In this document: positions 15,743-25,149 of the stretch, one piece after another | How the letters are laid out: each line of letters starts with the position of its first letter | Numbering within the stretch: position 1 is the first letter of the stretch | Source: Pseudomonadota bacterium | GTDB lineage: Bacteria; Pseudomonadota; Alphaproteobacteria; Rhizobiales; Xanthobacteraceae | Assembly: GCA_023387735.1 (NCBI GenBank) | Contig: JAEWHP010000035.1 | Span: 372,001 to 436,000, forward strand | DNA length: 64,000 nucleotides | Reading direction: 5' to 3' | Position numbers and translations under genes: made by a program | Notes under the pieces: generated by a model | Database searches by the model: none | What the model was told of the DNA's origin: nothing | What the model saw: only the letters and a program-made list of their open reading frames with translations

Positions 15743-16621
15743 TCACTCCACCAGCAGGACGTCCACGGCGACGTTGAGCTTCTGCTTGCGCGATCCGACG
15801 ATGATGCCGTCGACCGGCGAGACGTCGGAGAAGTCGCGTCCGATGGCCAGAATGATGTGATCGTTCTCGACCAGCAGATCGTTGGTCGGGTCGAACCCGA
15901 TCCAGCCGATGTCCTCGCCGCACCACACCGACACCCAGGCATGGGTTGCGTCGGCGCCCTGCAGGCGAGGCTGGCCGGCTGGCGGGATGGTGCGCAGATA
16001 GCCGCTGACATAGGCCGCCGGCAGACCGAGGCCCCGCAACCCCGCGATCATCACATGGGCGAAATCCTGGCAGACGCCATGGCGCTTCTCGAACACTTCG
16101 CGGAGCGGCGTCGAGATCACCGTCGCCTTCGCGTCGTATCTGAAATCGTGGCGGATCCGGTGCATCAGGTCCGCCGCGCCCGCGACGATGCCACCGCCCG
16201 GCGGAAAGCTCGACGCCGCATAGGCGGTGACCGATGTCAGCACCGGCACCAGCGAAGTCGAAAAGACGTAGCCGACCGGCGAGGCCGGGCCGAGACTGGT
16301 GGCCTCGAAGGCCACATCGCGGACGGTTTCCCAGGACGGGCTCGGCGCATCGCGCGCCGGCGCACGGCGCGACACTGAAACCCGCGACCTGGAATCGATT
16401 CGGAGACTACGATGCGCGGCTTCGATCACGACGCTCTCGGTGTGCGTTCCGTAAAAATCCCTCCGCACCGTGCGCGACGCCGGCCGCGGGCGGATGTCGA
16501 CCGTGTGCGAGATCAGGTGCTGCCCGTCGCCGCTGAGCGGCTCGAGACGCAGCGAGCAGCGCGCAAAACTCACCGGGCTCTCGTAGCTGTAACTGGTGAC
16601 GTGCCTGATATCGTAGATCAC
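15743..16621 (-). CDS. Transglutaminase-like protein (small)
   Basis: A 292-residue protein with an N-terminal beta-sandwich region (IYDIRHVTSYSYESPV, typical of bacterial transglutaminase-like N domains) and a papain-fold transglutaminase domain. The catalytic triad is visible as Cys184 in RHGVCQDFAH, His227 in ATHAWVSVW and Asp244 in IGFDPTND. It should be a cytoplasmic cysteine peptidase or amide-bond transferase. It is the last gene of a three-gene operon, overlapping the ATP-grasp/alpha-E gene by four bases. Iyer and colleagues grouped such clusters as predicted peptide synthesis or protein-tagging systems, in which the transglutaminases would remove or transfer peptides made by the ATP-grasp enzyme. 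The substrate is unknown. Confidence 0.9.
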   Translation of the reverse strand: MIYDIRHVTSYSYESPVSFARCSLRLEPLSGDGQHLISHTVDIRPRPASRTVRRDFYGTHTESVVIEAAHRSLRIDSRSRVSVSRRAPARDAPSPSWETVRDVAFEATSLGPASPVGYVFSTSLVPVLTSVTAYAASSFPPGGGIVAGAADLMHRIRHDFRYDAKATVISTPLREVFEKRHGVCQDFAHVMIAGLRGLGLPAAYVSGYLRTIPPAGQPRLQGADATHAWVSVWCGEDIGWIGFDPTNDLLVENDHIILAIGRDFSDVSPVDGIIVGSRKQKLNVAVDVLLVE

Positions 16622-19128
16622 GCGAGGCCTGTCAGCTTCTCCGGCCGGCTCGCATTGGGTCCGTGCGGGAAGTAATGCAGGCCGATGGCGTCGGCGAGGT
16701 TGAGCAGGTCCTGTTCCAGCGAGAACAGGGTTTTGACATCCAGCGCGGCGGCCTCCGACGTCGCCAGCATCGCCTGCAGCGCCACCGCGAGCCGCTGCGG
16801 CCGCTCGATCAGGCCGTGCTCCTTCAGGCTCGGCAACGCTGCGATGTGGTCATTGAGCGCGATGACCTGAAACGCGACCGAGCGCGGATTGTAGGGATCG
16901 AGCACTGCGAGGTCGCGCACCGGTGCCAGCGCCGGGCCGACCAGGTAGCGCGAACGATAGGTGATCTGGCAATCGACCAGCGTCAGCAGCACATCGAGGT
17001 CCTCGTCGCCGGCTTCGTCATAGGCGAACTGCCGCGTGAACCGCGCGGTATTGATGGCGCGTTCGACGCGGCGGCCCATGTCGTGGAAACGCCATCCGGC
17101 GGCGCGATTCATGTTCTCCTGCGCCAGACCCGCAAGGCTTGCCAGTTCCTGCAACGTCAGTTCGGCGGCGCTGACGACGCTGTCATCGTCGTCGACCTGC
17201 AACGCCAGCCGTTCCACCATCTCGGTGATGATCTGCCAGGCGTCGGGCGAAAGCCGCTCGCGCAGCGAGCTTGCCGTGCGCTGCGCCGATCGCACCAACG
17301 ACAGCGCCGATCCGAACTTGTCCGGGTTTTGCAGCGCCTCGGCGACGACCCTCGCGTGGTTCGTCCGCGTCCCTGCCGAGGCAGCGCCCCAGGTCACGAG
17401 AATACGCTGGATCCGCTCGACCGAGGGCAGCGCGGTCGATGGTCCCTTCACGGGGTCGCGCATCGGCAAGCCGAGCGCGCGGATCAGCCGCAGCGTCGCC
17501 TCGGCGCGCTCGAGATAGCGGCCGAGCCAGAACAGATTGTCCGCGGCACGGCTCGGGACCACGCCGGCGATGCGCCTGATGCGCACGGCGTCCGCCCCCG
17601 GCAGCAGCGTCGAGGCCGAGACCGCCTTGTCGGAAACAACCCAGACATCGGCCGACCGCGCGCCGTCGCCCATCGAGACGGCACGGGCATCGGGCTCCTC
17701 GGCAATCCTGCAGAAACCACCGGGCAGGATGGCCCAGCCGTGGGGCGTTGCCGCGGCGAACACCCGCAGCACGAACGGCCGCGGCGTGATCCGTCCCTGC
17801 TCCCACACCGGTGTCGTCGACAGCCGCACCAGCTCCTGGCCGACATAATCGATGCCGCGGTTGGCGATCGCATCGCGCAGCCGGTCGCGCTCGGCCGGCG
17901 GCAGCTCGCCGGCGAGCACCGGACCACTATTGGAAAAGCCCGGAACGGCGCGGCCATAGGCGCCCTCGATCGCGAAATCTTCCAGTCGCGACAGCACTTC
18001 CTCGCGCGCGGATTTCTGCCCGCACCACCAGGTCGCGATGTGCGGCATCATCAAATTCTCGCTGAGCAGGCGGCGGCACAGGTTCGGCAGGAAACCCAAG
18101 AGCGCCTTTGCCTCGAGAACGCCGGAGCCCGGCATGTTGGCAACGACGACGCCGTTCTTGCGCAGCACGTCGATCAGGCCGGGAACGCCGAGATGCGAAG
18201 ACGCGTCGAGCTCGAGCGGATCGAGATAATTGGAATCGACCCGGCGCAGCAGCACGTCGAGCCGTTTCAGGCCCGCGACGGTGCGGATGTGAACGCGGTC
18301 GCCGCTGACGGCGAGATCGTCGCCCTCGACCAGCAGAAAGCCGAGATAGCGCGCGAGCGTCGCGTGCTCGAAAAAGGTTTCGCTGAAGGTGCCCGGTGTC
18401 AGCAACCCGATCCGCGGCTCGTCGCGATCGGCGCTGGCGCGCAGGCTGTCGCGGAATGCCTCGAAGAACGGCGCCACGCGTTCGACATTCATCGACTTGT
18501 AGAGATTGGAAAAGGCGCGCGACAGCACCAGGCGGTTTTCCAATGCATAGCCGGCGCCAGAGGGCGCCTGTGTGCGGTCGTTGAGCACCCACCAGCGCCC
18601 GTCGGGGCCGCGGCCGACATCGGCCGCATAGAGATGCAGATAGCGGCCGCCCGGCGGCCTGATGCCGCAGACCGACCGCAGGTATTCGTTGCTGCCGGCA
18701 ACCGCGGCGGCGGGCACCGCCCCGTCCACGATCAGCTTGCCTTCGCCATAGAGATCGCGGAGCACCATTTCGAGCAACTGCGCGCGTTGCGCGATGCCGA
18801 TGCTCAATTGCTGCCAGTCGGCCTCGTCGATGATCAGCGGCAAATGGCTGAGCGGCCACAGCCGATCCGAGGTATCGCCGGGGGCGCGGTAGGTGACGCC
18901 GGCTTCACGCAGATGCCGGTCGGCGGAGGCGAAGCGCCGCTCGATATCGGCCGGGGAAAGGGCTGCAAAAGCATCGAAAAACCGGGTCCAGGCCGCCCGG
19001 GGCGCGCCGTCCGGTCCGATATACTCGTCGGGAATACCTGGCAGCCGGGCATAGTCCCGCGTCCACTGCGCCATCCGCCGCTGGCCGGGACGCGCCCTGC
19101 TCTCCTGATTTTGTCCTTGGCCTGACAT
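16618..19128 (-). CDS. Circularly permuted ATP-grasp / alpha-E fusion protein
   Basis: An 836-residue two-domain protein. The N-terminal part, to about residue 480, is the circularly permuted type-2 ATP-grasp domain. It contains YLHLYAADVGRGPDGRWWVL, DRTQAPSGAGYALENRLV, NMPGSGVLEAKALLGFLPNL and a KSAREEVL region. The C-terminal part, from about 500, is the all-helical alpha-E (DUF403) domain, opening DNLFWLGRYLERAEATLRLI. In many genomes these are two genes; here they are one. ATP-grasp enzymes of this group are predicted amino-acid ligases, and the alpha-E domain may hold the acceptor. The ATG at 19128 has GGGGAG upstream. It lies between the two transglutaminase genes, overlapping the downstream one by four bases. 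Confidence 0.92.
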   Translation of the reverse strand: MSGQGQNQESRARPGQRRMAQWTRDYARLPGIPDEYIGPDGAPRAAWTRFFDAFAALSPADIERRFASADRHLREAGVTYRAPGDTSDRLWPLSHLPLIIDEADWQQLSIGIAQRAQLLEMVLRDLYGEGKLIVDGAVPAAAVAGSNEYLRSVCGIRPPGGRYLHLYAADVGRGPDGRWWVLNDRTQAPSGAGYALENRLVLSRAFSNLYKSMNVERVAPFFEAFRDSLRASADRDEPRIGLLTPGTFSETFFEHATLARYLGFLLVEGDDLAVSGDRVHIRTVAGLKRLDVLLRRVDSNYLDPLELDASSHLGVPGLIDVLRKNGVVVANMPGSGVLEAKALLGFLPNLCRRLLSENLMMPHIATWWCGQKSAREEVLSRLEDFAIEGAYGRAVPGFSNSGPVLAGELPPAERDRLRDAIANRGIDYVGQELVRLSTTPVWEQGRITPRPFVLRVFAAATPHGWAILPGGFCRIAEEPDARAVSMGDGARSADVWVVSDKAVSASTLLPGADAVRIRRIAGVVPSRAADNLFWLGRYLERAEATLRLIRALGLPMRDPVKGPSTALPSVERIQRILVTWGAASAGTRTNHARVVAEALQNPDKFGSALSLVRSAQRTASSLRERLSPDAWQIITEMVERLALQVDDDDSVVSAAELTLQELASLAGLAQENMNRAAGWRFHDMGRRVERAINTARFTRQFAYDEAGDEDLDVLLTLVDCQITYRSRYLVGPALAPVRDLAVLDPYNPRSVAFQVIALNDHIAALPSLKEHGLIERPQRLAVALQAMLATSEAAALDVKTLFSLEQDLLNLADAIGLHYFPHGPNASRPEKLTGLA

Positions 19129-19215
19129 CCCCACTCCCCGTAAGGCAGGCTTCTGAATAGATCAGAATCGCCGTCGCGGTCTCTTATTTTTTGACGCGTT
19201 TCCCGCTGGAAAACG

Positions 19216-22200
19216 CTATGGCAGTAGCGGTGTCCTCAAGTCGAGCGTCAATGGGAATTCAATTGTGCGCTCTTCCGGCGGCGGGTCGATCTTGCCCGGG
19301 GTGTGGCCGTGGTCCTGAAACCTGGCCAGACGCCTTGCTTCCGCCTCATAGGAATTGACCGGCTTGGTATCGTAGCTGCGACCGCCGGGATGGGCGACGT
19401 GGTAAACGCAGCCGCCGAGCGAGCGGCCGTTCCAGGTATCTATCAGGTCGAAGGTCAGGGGGGCATGGACCGGGATGGTCGGGTGCAGTCCCGAAGCCGG
19501 CTGCCACGCCTTGAAGCGAACCGCCGCGACTGCCTCACCGGATCGGCCGGTCGAGGTCATCGGCATCCGCCGGCCGTTGCAGGTCACGACATGGCGGCCT
19601 TCGACGAAGCCTGAAGCTTTCACCTGCAACCGCTCCACCGACGAGTCGACATAGCGCACGGTGCCGCCGGGTGACCCCTCTTCCCCGAGCACGTGCCAGG
19701 GCTCCAGCGCCTGGCGCAATTCCAGCGCGACGCCGCCATGATGAACGCGGCCGAACACCGGGAAGCGAAACTCGAGCTGCGCGGAGTACCATTCCGGCGA
19801 GAACGCGTAGCCGGATTGCCGGAGTTCCTCGAGCACGCCGAGAAAATCCTCCCAGAGGAAATGCGGCAGCATGAAGCGATCATGCAGCGTGGTGCTCCAG
19901 CGCACGAACTTGCCCTGCTGGGGTTCGCGCCAGAGCTTTGCGATCAGCGCGCGGATCAGAAGTTGCTGCGCCAGCGACATCCGCGGATCGGGCGGCATTT
20001 CGAGCGCGCGGAATTCGACCAGCCCGAGCCGGCCGGTCGGGCCGTCGGGCGAATAGAGCTTGTCGATGCAGATCTCGGCGCGATGGGTATTGCCTGTGAT
20101 ATCGACCAGGATGTGCCGGAACAGCCGATCGACCAGCCACAGCGGCGCCTCGATATCGGGCGGCGGCACATGCGCCAGCGCGATCTCCAGCTCATATAGC
20201 CCGTCATGGCGCGCTTCGTCGATGCGCGGCGCCTGGCTGGTCGGGCCGATGAACATGCCGGAAAAAAGATAGGACAGCGATGGATGGCGCTGCCAGTACA
20301 GCACGAGGCTCTTCAAGAGATCAGGCCGGCGCAGGAACGGTGAATCCTGCGGGGTGGAGCCGCCGACCACGACATGGTTGCCGCCGCCGGTACCGGTGTG
20401 GCGGCCGTCGACGAGGAAGCGGTTGGCGCCGAGCCGGACTTTGGCGGCGTCATCATACAGGCCGAACGTGATGTCGACCGCCTCGCGCCAGCTCTGTGCC
20501 GGCTGTACGTTGATTTCGATCACGCCGGGATCGGGCGTCACCTTGATGACCTCGACGCGCGGATCGTAAGGCGGTCCATAGCCCTCGACATGCACCTGGA
20601 TCTGCATCTCCTCGGCTGCCGCTTCGACCGCCGCGATCAGTTCGAGATAGTCTTCGACCCGCTCCACCGGCGGCATGAACACGCACAGCACGCCGTCGCG
20701 GATTTCGACTGATAACGCCGTGCGCACCGGCTTGAGCCTGCGTTTCTCTTTCGGTTTCGGCTCAGGCTTCGCCGTCACTACGCCGGCTTCAGTGTCCTTG
20801 TCCTCGACCGCAAGCTCCAGACGCGGCTCCATCGGATCCTGCTCGACCACGTAGGGATACTCTTCCGGAGGAATATGCGGCAGTGACGACATCGGCAGCC
20901 GCAGCCCGAGCGGAGAATCACCCGGAATCAGGAAAAGATGGGGGCGCCGCAGCTTCCAGCGTTCGCTGAGCCAGCCCTTGGCGTCAGCGCCCGCGTGATG
21001 GATCGGCAGCACGTATCCGTTGGGCTTGTTCAGCCCTTCGTCGAACACCCGCGCCATGCGCTTGCGCTCTTCGGGATCGGCCAGTCTGGAGTCGCCGGGA
21101 TCGACGTTGACCGGCAACGCGGCCTCCTTCTGCAGCCAGTGTGCAGGGTCCTCGTAGGCCGGCATGATATAGCCGGTTTCGAGACCGAGGCGGGTGGTGA
21201 TGGCTTCTATCATCCGCTGCGCGTCAGCGATGTCGGTTTTGCGCGGATCATCGATCTTCGCGATCAGGTCGGCATTCTTCCAGATCGGCACCCCGTCCTT
21301 GCGCCAATAAAGTCCGAACGCCCAGCGCGGCAGGCTCTCGCCCGGATACCATTTGCCCTGTCCGTAATGCAGCAGCCCGCCCGGCGCGAAACGTGCGTGC
21401 AATTTCCGGATTAGTTCGTCGGCCAGCGCCCGCTTGGTCGGACCGACCGCCGCGATATTCCATTCCGGCGATTCCAGATCGTCGACGGAAACGAACGTCG
21501 GCTCGCCGCCCATGGTCAGCCGCACGTCGTCGCGCCTCAGATCAGCATCGACCTGTTCGCCAAGGCTGTCGAGACGCGCCCAGGATTCATCCGAGAACGG
21601 CCGCGTGATCCGCGGCGCCTCGCGGATGCGCTTGACGCTCATCTCGAAGCTGAAATCGACATTGGCGAAGCCGGCACTGCCCGAGATCGGCGCCGCCGAG
21701 CGGTAGTGCGGCGTGGCGGCAACGGGAATGTGGCCCTCGCCCGTCAGCATGCCCGATGTGACGTCGAAGCCGATCCAGCCGGCGCCCGGAAGATAGACCT
21801 CGGCCCAGGCGTGCAGGTCGGTGAAATCGCTTTCGACCTCGCGCGGCCCTTCCACCGGATCGATGTCGGGACGCAACTGGATGAGATAGCCGGAGACGAA
21901 GCGTGCGGCGAGGCCGAGGTGCCGGAAGATGTGGATCAACAGCCACGCCGAGTCGCGACATGATCCCGAGCCCAGGGCCAGCGTCTCCTCCGGCGTCTGG
22001 ATTCCCGGTTCCATGCGGATGACGTAGTTGATCCTGTTCCGAAGCTGCGCGTTGAGGTCGACCAGAAAATTGACCGTGCTGTCGGCCTCGCGCGGCAGCT
22101 CTTTGAGGTACGCGGCGAACAGCGGCCCCTGCTCCGTGGTCGCCAGATACGGCGCAAGCTCGGTCTTCAGATCGCTGGAATACTGAAACGGAAAGGCGTT

Positions 22201-22497
22201 GGCGCCTGGCTCGACGAAGAAGTCAAAGGGATTGACCACCGTCATCTGCGCGGTGAAGTCGACCTCGATCTTCAGTTCGCTCGCCTTCTCCGGAAAGACG
22301 AACCGCGCCAGCCAATTTCCCTGCGGATCCTGCTGCCAGTTCACGAAGTGATTGGATGGCGTGACCTTGAGCGAATAGCTCAGGATCGGCGTCCGCGTAT
22401 GCGGCGCCGGACGCAGGCGAACGGTTTGCGGGCCGAGATCGATCGGTCGGTCGTACTTGTAGTGCGTGACGTGATGCAGTGCGACGTAGATCGACAC
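19216..22497 (-). CDS. Large transglutaminase-like protein with DUF2126 C-terminus
   Basis: A 1093-residue protein. Residues 1-290 are a transglutaminase-like unit with triad Cys180 (ALGSGSCRDSAWLL), His229 (DLHAWAEVY) and Asp245 (IGFDVTSGM). From about 300 to the end is the large DUF2126 region (RLTMGGEPTFVSVDDLESPE, then GGGNHVVVGGSTPQDSPFLR and PLWLVDRLFRHILVDITGNT), whose chemistry is unknown. The start is a GTG at 22497. It is the first gene of the operon, followed after 87 bp by the ATP-grasp/alpha-E fusion and then the small transglutaminase. In some bacteria this set sits with the Anbu proteasome-like peptidase; none is found here. No signal peptide, so the system acts in the cytoplasm. 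Confidence 0.92.
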   Translation of the reverse strand: MSIYVALHHVTHYKYDRPIDLGPQTVRLRPAPHTRTPILSYSLKVTPSNHFVNWQQDPQGNWLARFVFPEKASELKIEVDFTAQMTVVNPFDFFVEPGANAFPFQYSSDLKTELAPYLATTEQGPLFAAYLKELPREADSTVNFLVDLNAQLRNRINYVIRMEPGIQTPEETLALGSGSCRDSAWLLIHIFRHLGLAARFVSGYLIQLRPDIDPVEGPREVESDFTDLHAWAEVYLPGAGWIGFDVTSGMLTGEGHIPVAATPHYRSAAPISGSAGFANVDFSFEMSVKRIREAPRITRPFSDESWARLDSLGEQVDADLRRDDVRLTMGGEPTFVSVDDLESPEWNIAAVGPTKRALADELIRKLHARFAPGGLLHYGQGKWYPGESLPRWAFGLYWRKDGVPIWKNADLIAKIDDPRKTDIADAQRMIEAITTRLGLETGYIMPAYEDPAHWLQKEAALPVNVDPGDSRLADPEERKRMARVFDEGLNKPNGYVLPIHHAGADAKGWLSERWKLRRPHLFLIPGDSPLGLRLPMSSLPHIPPEEYPYVVEQDPMEPRLELAVEDKDTEAGVVTAKPEPKPKEKRRLKPVRTALSVEIRDGVLCVFMPPVERVEDYLELIAAVEAAAEEMQIQVHVEGYGPPYDPRVEVIKVTPDPGVIEINVQPAQSWREAVDITFGLYDDAAKVRLGANRFLVDGRHTGTGGGNHVVVGGSTPQDSPFLRRPDLLKSLVLYWQRHPSLSYLFSGMFIGPTSQAPRIDEARHDGLYELEIALAHVPPPDIEAPLWLVDRLFRHILVDITGNTHRAEICIDKLYSPDGPTGRLGLVEFRALEMPPDPRMSLAQQLLIRALIAKLWREPQQGKFVRWSTTLHDRFMLPHFLWEDFLGVLEELRQSGYAFSPEWYSAQLEFRFPVFGRVHHGGVALELRQALEPWHVLGEEGSPGGTVRYVDSSVERLQVKASGFVEGRHVVTCNGRRMPMTSTGRSGEAVAAVRFKAWQPASGLHPTIPVHAPLTFDLIDTWNGRSLGGCVYHVAHPGGRSYDTKPVNSYEAEARRLARFQDHGHTPGKIDPPPEERTIEFPLTLDLRTPLLP

Positions 22498-22601
22498 GGA
22501 CCGAGAACTCCAGCGGATTTTTTAAGCAGAACACCGGTTCCGGGCACGATCAAGCACTAACAACGGGCACGATGTGCCTACGGGAAGTGCGGATTTTTAG
22601 T

Positions 22602-22683
22602 CGTCATTCCGGGGCGATGCGCAGCATCGAACCCGGAATCTCGAGGTTCCGGATTCGATGCTGCGCATCGCTCCGGAACGACG
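22602..22683. repeat. Intergenic palindromic repeat, 'cgtcattcc' family
   Basis: Starts CGTCATTCCGGGGCGATGCG and ends with the inverted counterpart CGCATCGCTCCGGAACGACG, with the inner element GGAATCTCGAGGTTCC. Copies of this family occur at least eight times in the window, always between genes. Confidence 0.8.
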
Positions 22684-22693
22684 AATTCATCCC

Positions 22694-24217
22694 TTACATC
22701 GTCGCCCCAAGCACCCATGGCGCAAACTCTGCCCCGCCGAAATCGAAACTCTCGCTCTTGGTCGGCTGGCCCGATGCCGTCTTCAGCATCAGCTCGAAAA
22801 TACGCTGGCCGCATTGCTGCACGGTTTCCTCGCCGTCGAGGATGGTGCCGCAATTGACGTCCATATCGTCTTCCATGCGCTGGTACATCGGCGTGTTGGT
22901 GGCGAGCTTGATCGAGGGCGCGGGCTTGCAGCCGAACACGCTGCCACGGCCGGTGGTGAAGCAGACGAGATTGGCGCCGCCCGCCACCTGCCCGGTTGCC
23001 GCCACCGGGTCGTAGCCGGGCGTGTCCATGAACACAAAACCCTTCTTGGTGATCGGCTCCGCGTAGTTGAGCACGTCGACCAGGTTGGTGCTGCCGGCCT
23101 TGGCCATGGCACCGAGCGACTTCTCCAGGATCGTGGTGAGGCCGCCGGCCTTGTTGCCGGGGCTCGGATTGGCATTCATCTCGGCGCCCTCGCGTTTGGT
23201 GTATTCCTCCCACCAGCGCATCAGGCCGACGAGTTTCTCACCGACCTCGCGGCTGACCGCGCGCCGAGTCAGCAGATGTTCGGCACCATAAGTCTCCGGC
23301 GTCTCGGAGAGGATCACGGTGCCGCCATGGGCGACCAAGAGATCGCTCGCTGCGCCCAGCGCCGGATTGGCCGACACGCCGGAGTAACCGTCGGAGCCAC
23401 CGCATTGCAGCGCCACCGTCAGCTCGCTGGCCGGCACGGGCTCGCGCTTCACCTTGTTGGCGTCGGTCAGCGCCTCCTTCACGAAGGCGACGCCGGCTTC
23501 CACCGTCTTGCGAGTGCCACCGACTTCCTGGATGTCCATCGCGCGCAGCCGGCCGGCAAGCTTCTGCTCCTGCATCAGCCCGCCGATCTGGTTGACCTCG
23601 CAGCCGAGCCCGAGCACGACGACGGCGGAGAAATTCGCATGCCGCGCGTAGCCGCCGAGTGTTCGCCGCAGCAGCGCCAGCGGTTCGTCCTGCGTCATGC
23701 CGCAGCCGGTCTTGTGGGTCAGCGCCACCACGCCGTCGACATTTGGAAAATCGGCCAGCGGATTGTCGCCGGTAAATGGATTCTTCTTGAACATGTCGGC
23801 GACGATGCCGGCGACATGGGCGCTGCAATTCACCGAGGTGAGGATGCCGATATAGTTGCGCGTCGCCACGCGGCCGTCACCACGGCGAATGCCCTCGAAG
23901 GTCGCGGGCAGATCGAAATTCGGCACCGGCTTGACGTCGACGCCGAACGCATAGTCCTTGGCGAAATCGCCCATGCCGCAGTTCTGGGTATGCACGTGCT
24001 GGCCCGGCGCAATCGGCGCGGTGGCGAAGCCGATGATCTGGCCATAACGCCGGACCGGCTCGCCCACGGCGATCGGCTTGATCGCCACCTTGTGGCCGGC
24101 CGGGATCCGCTCGACCGTGGTGACGCCATCGGCGACCACCATGCCGGGCGGCAGGCTCGAGCGTGCGATCAGCACGCCGTCGTCAGGATGCAGGCGGATG
24201 ACGGGTGCCGGGGCCAT
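22694..24217 (-). CDS. UxaA family hydro-lyase (altronate/galactarate dehydratase-like)
   Basis: A 507-residue protein with an N-terminal SAF-type domain (HPDDGVLIARSSLPPGMVV, about 1-90) joined to the large altronate dehydratase domain. The cysteines HTQNCGMGDFAKDYAFGVD, HKTGCGMTQDE and ALQCGGSDGYSGVSANPALG are the hallmark. Members dehydrate sugar acids (altronate, galactarate) with an iron centre, to 2-keto-3-deoxy acids. Full length with both domains fused argues against the split sulfolactate lyase SuyAB. The ATG at 24217 has the strong ribosome binding site GAGGAGG. It lies downstream of an HpaI-type aldolase and an Ldh-family dehydrogenase in one operon. Dehydration and aldol cleavage would therefore be consecutive steps on a sugar acid or similar compound. 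Confidence 0.88.
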   Translation of the reverse strand: MAPAPVIRLHPDDGVLIARSSLPPGMVVADGVTTVERIPAGHKVAIKPIAVGEPVRRYGQIIGFATAPIAPGQHVHTQNCGMGDFAKDYAFGVDVKPVPNFDLPATFEGIRRGDGRVATRNYIGILTSVNCSAHVAGIVADMFKKNPFTGDNPLADFPNVDGVVALTHKTGCGMTQDEPLALLRRTLGGYARHANFSAVVVLGLGCEVNQIGGLMQEQKLAGRLRAMDIQEVGGTRKTVEAGVAFVKEALTDANKVKREPVPASELTVALQCGGSDGYSGVSANPALGAASDLLVAHGGTVILSETPETYGAEHLLTRRAVSREVGEKLVGLMRWWEEYTKREGAEMNANPSPGNKAGGLTTILEKSLGAMAKAGSTNLVDVLNYAEPITKKGFVFMDTPGYDPVAATGQVAGGANLVCFTTGRGSVFGCKPAPSIKLATNTPMYQRMEDDMDVNCGTILDGEETVQQCGQRIFELMLKTASGQPTKSESFDFGGAEFAPWVLGATM

Positions 24218-24244
24218 TGGGTACCTCCTCAGGGTTGGCGAGCA

Positions 24245-24272
24245 GCGAGTAGTGGATTGATCCGCTACTCGC
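24245..24272 (-). other. Intra-operon hairpin
   Basis: GCGAGTAG and CTACTCGC, continued by GGA/TCC past one mismatch, form a stem of about twelve pairs with a four-base loop. It lies in the 79-bp gap between the aldolase and UxaA genes. It has no T-tract, so it is more likely a transcript-processing or stability element than a terminator. Confidence 0.4.
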
Positions 24273-24296
24273 CACTCCCTATCGCGTCTTCGTTTC

Positions 24297-25076
24297 CTAA
24301 GCCTTGCCGCCGGAGTCCTTGCGGGTCTGGTTCACCTGCATTCTGGCGTAGGTCGACATCAGTCCGACTTCGTTCGACAGCGTAACCAGCTTGAAGCCCA
24401 TATTGATGGCGCGCGAAGCACCTTCCGCGCCCGAGCAGTGGATGCCCGGATGGAGACCGCGCTTGCCGCATTCCTTGATGATCTTCTCGTAGATCTTGAG
24501 GATTTCCGGCTCATCGCCGTCGAGCTTCGGCGTCATACCGTACGAGAAGCGAAGATCGGACGGGCCGATATAGACGCCGTCGATGCCCTCGACATCCAGG
24601 ATGGCTTCCATGTTCTCCACCGCCGTTTTGGTCTCCATCATCGGCAGCAGCACGATCTCGTCATTGGCGGTCTGCTGGTACGAACCCGCGCTGCCGTACA
24701 TGCCGGCGCGGATCGGGCCGTTCGAGCGCGTACCCTTCGGCGGATATTTGGCGAACTGGACGAGGTCCTTGGCTTCTTTCGGGGTGTTGATCATCGGGCA
24801 GATCACGCCATAGGCGCCGCCATCGAGCACCTTGCCGATGATGCCGGGCTCATTCCAGGGCACGCGGACCATCGGCGTCGCCGGATGGCCGTTCATCCCC
24901 TGAAAGCACTGGACCATCGAAAGGTAGTCCTGAACGCCATGCTGCATGTCGACGGTCACGCTGTCGAAGCCGCATTGCGCGATCACTTCGGCGGAGAAGC
25001 CCGACGGGATCGCGAGCCACGCATTCACGACGGCCTTGCCTGAAGCCCAGACTTTCTTGACGTTGTTGGTTGTCAC
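24297..25076 (-). CDS. HpcH/HpaI aldolase family protein
   Basis: A 259-residue class II pyruvate aldolase. The catalytic histidine is in SVTVDMQHGVQDY, and the metal ligands are Glu in LLPMMETKTAVENM and Asp in GVYIGPSDLRFSYG. These enzymes split 4-hydroxy-2-oxo acids into pyruvate and an aldehyde. It could be HpaI itself (4-hydroxy-2-oxoheptanedioate aldolase of homoprotocatechuate breakdown), because hpaR and hpaFED are next door. Alternatively it could be a 2-keto-3-deoxyglucarate-type aldolase, because it lies in an operon with a UxaA-type dehydratase. Sequence alone does not decide. The start is a GTG at 25076 with the strong ribosome binding site AGGAGGA. Confidence 0.88.
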   Translation of the reverse strand: MTTNNVKKVWASGKAVVNAWLAIPSGFSAEVIAQCGFDSVTVDMQHGVQDYLSMVQCFQGMNGHPATPMVRVPWNEPGIIGKVLDGGAYGVICPMINTPKEAKDLVQFAKYPPKGTRSNGPIRAGMYGSAGSYQQTANDEIVLLPMMETKTAVENMEAILDVEGIDGVYIGPSDLRFSYGMTPKLDGDEPEILKIYEKIIKECGKRGLHPGIHCSGAEGASRAINMGFKLVTLSNEVGLMSTYARMQVNQTRKDSGGKA

Positions 25077-25149
25077 TCTCTATTCCTCCTGTTGATCTAA
25101 CTTTCCCGCCATGGCTAGGAGCGCGTGCTGCGCTCGCCATGACGGAGAA

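Noticed and set aside
16663..19125. 820-codon open frame on the plus strand
   Set aside because: Exact shadow of the ATP-grasp/alpha-E gene on the opposite strand, with no recognisable domain.
22694..24217. Sulfolactate sulfo-lyase SuyAB
   Set aside because: SuyA and SuyB are separate proteins; here both regions are fused in one full-length altronate dehydratase-type chain. No sulfite-handling genes are near.
22658..24385. 575-codon open frame on the plus strand
   Set aside because: Antisense to the UxaA-type gene, which has the strong ribosome binding site GAGGAGG and full family motifs.
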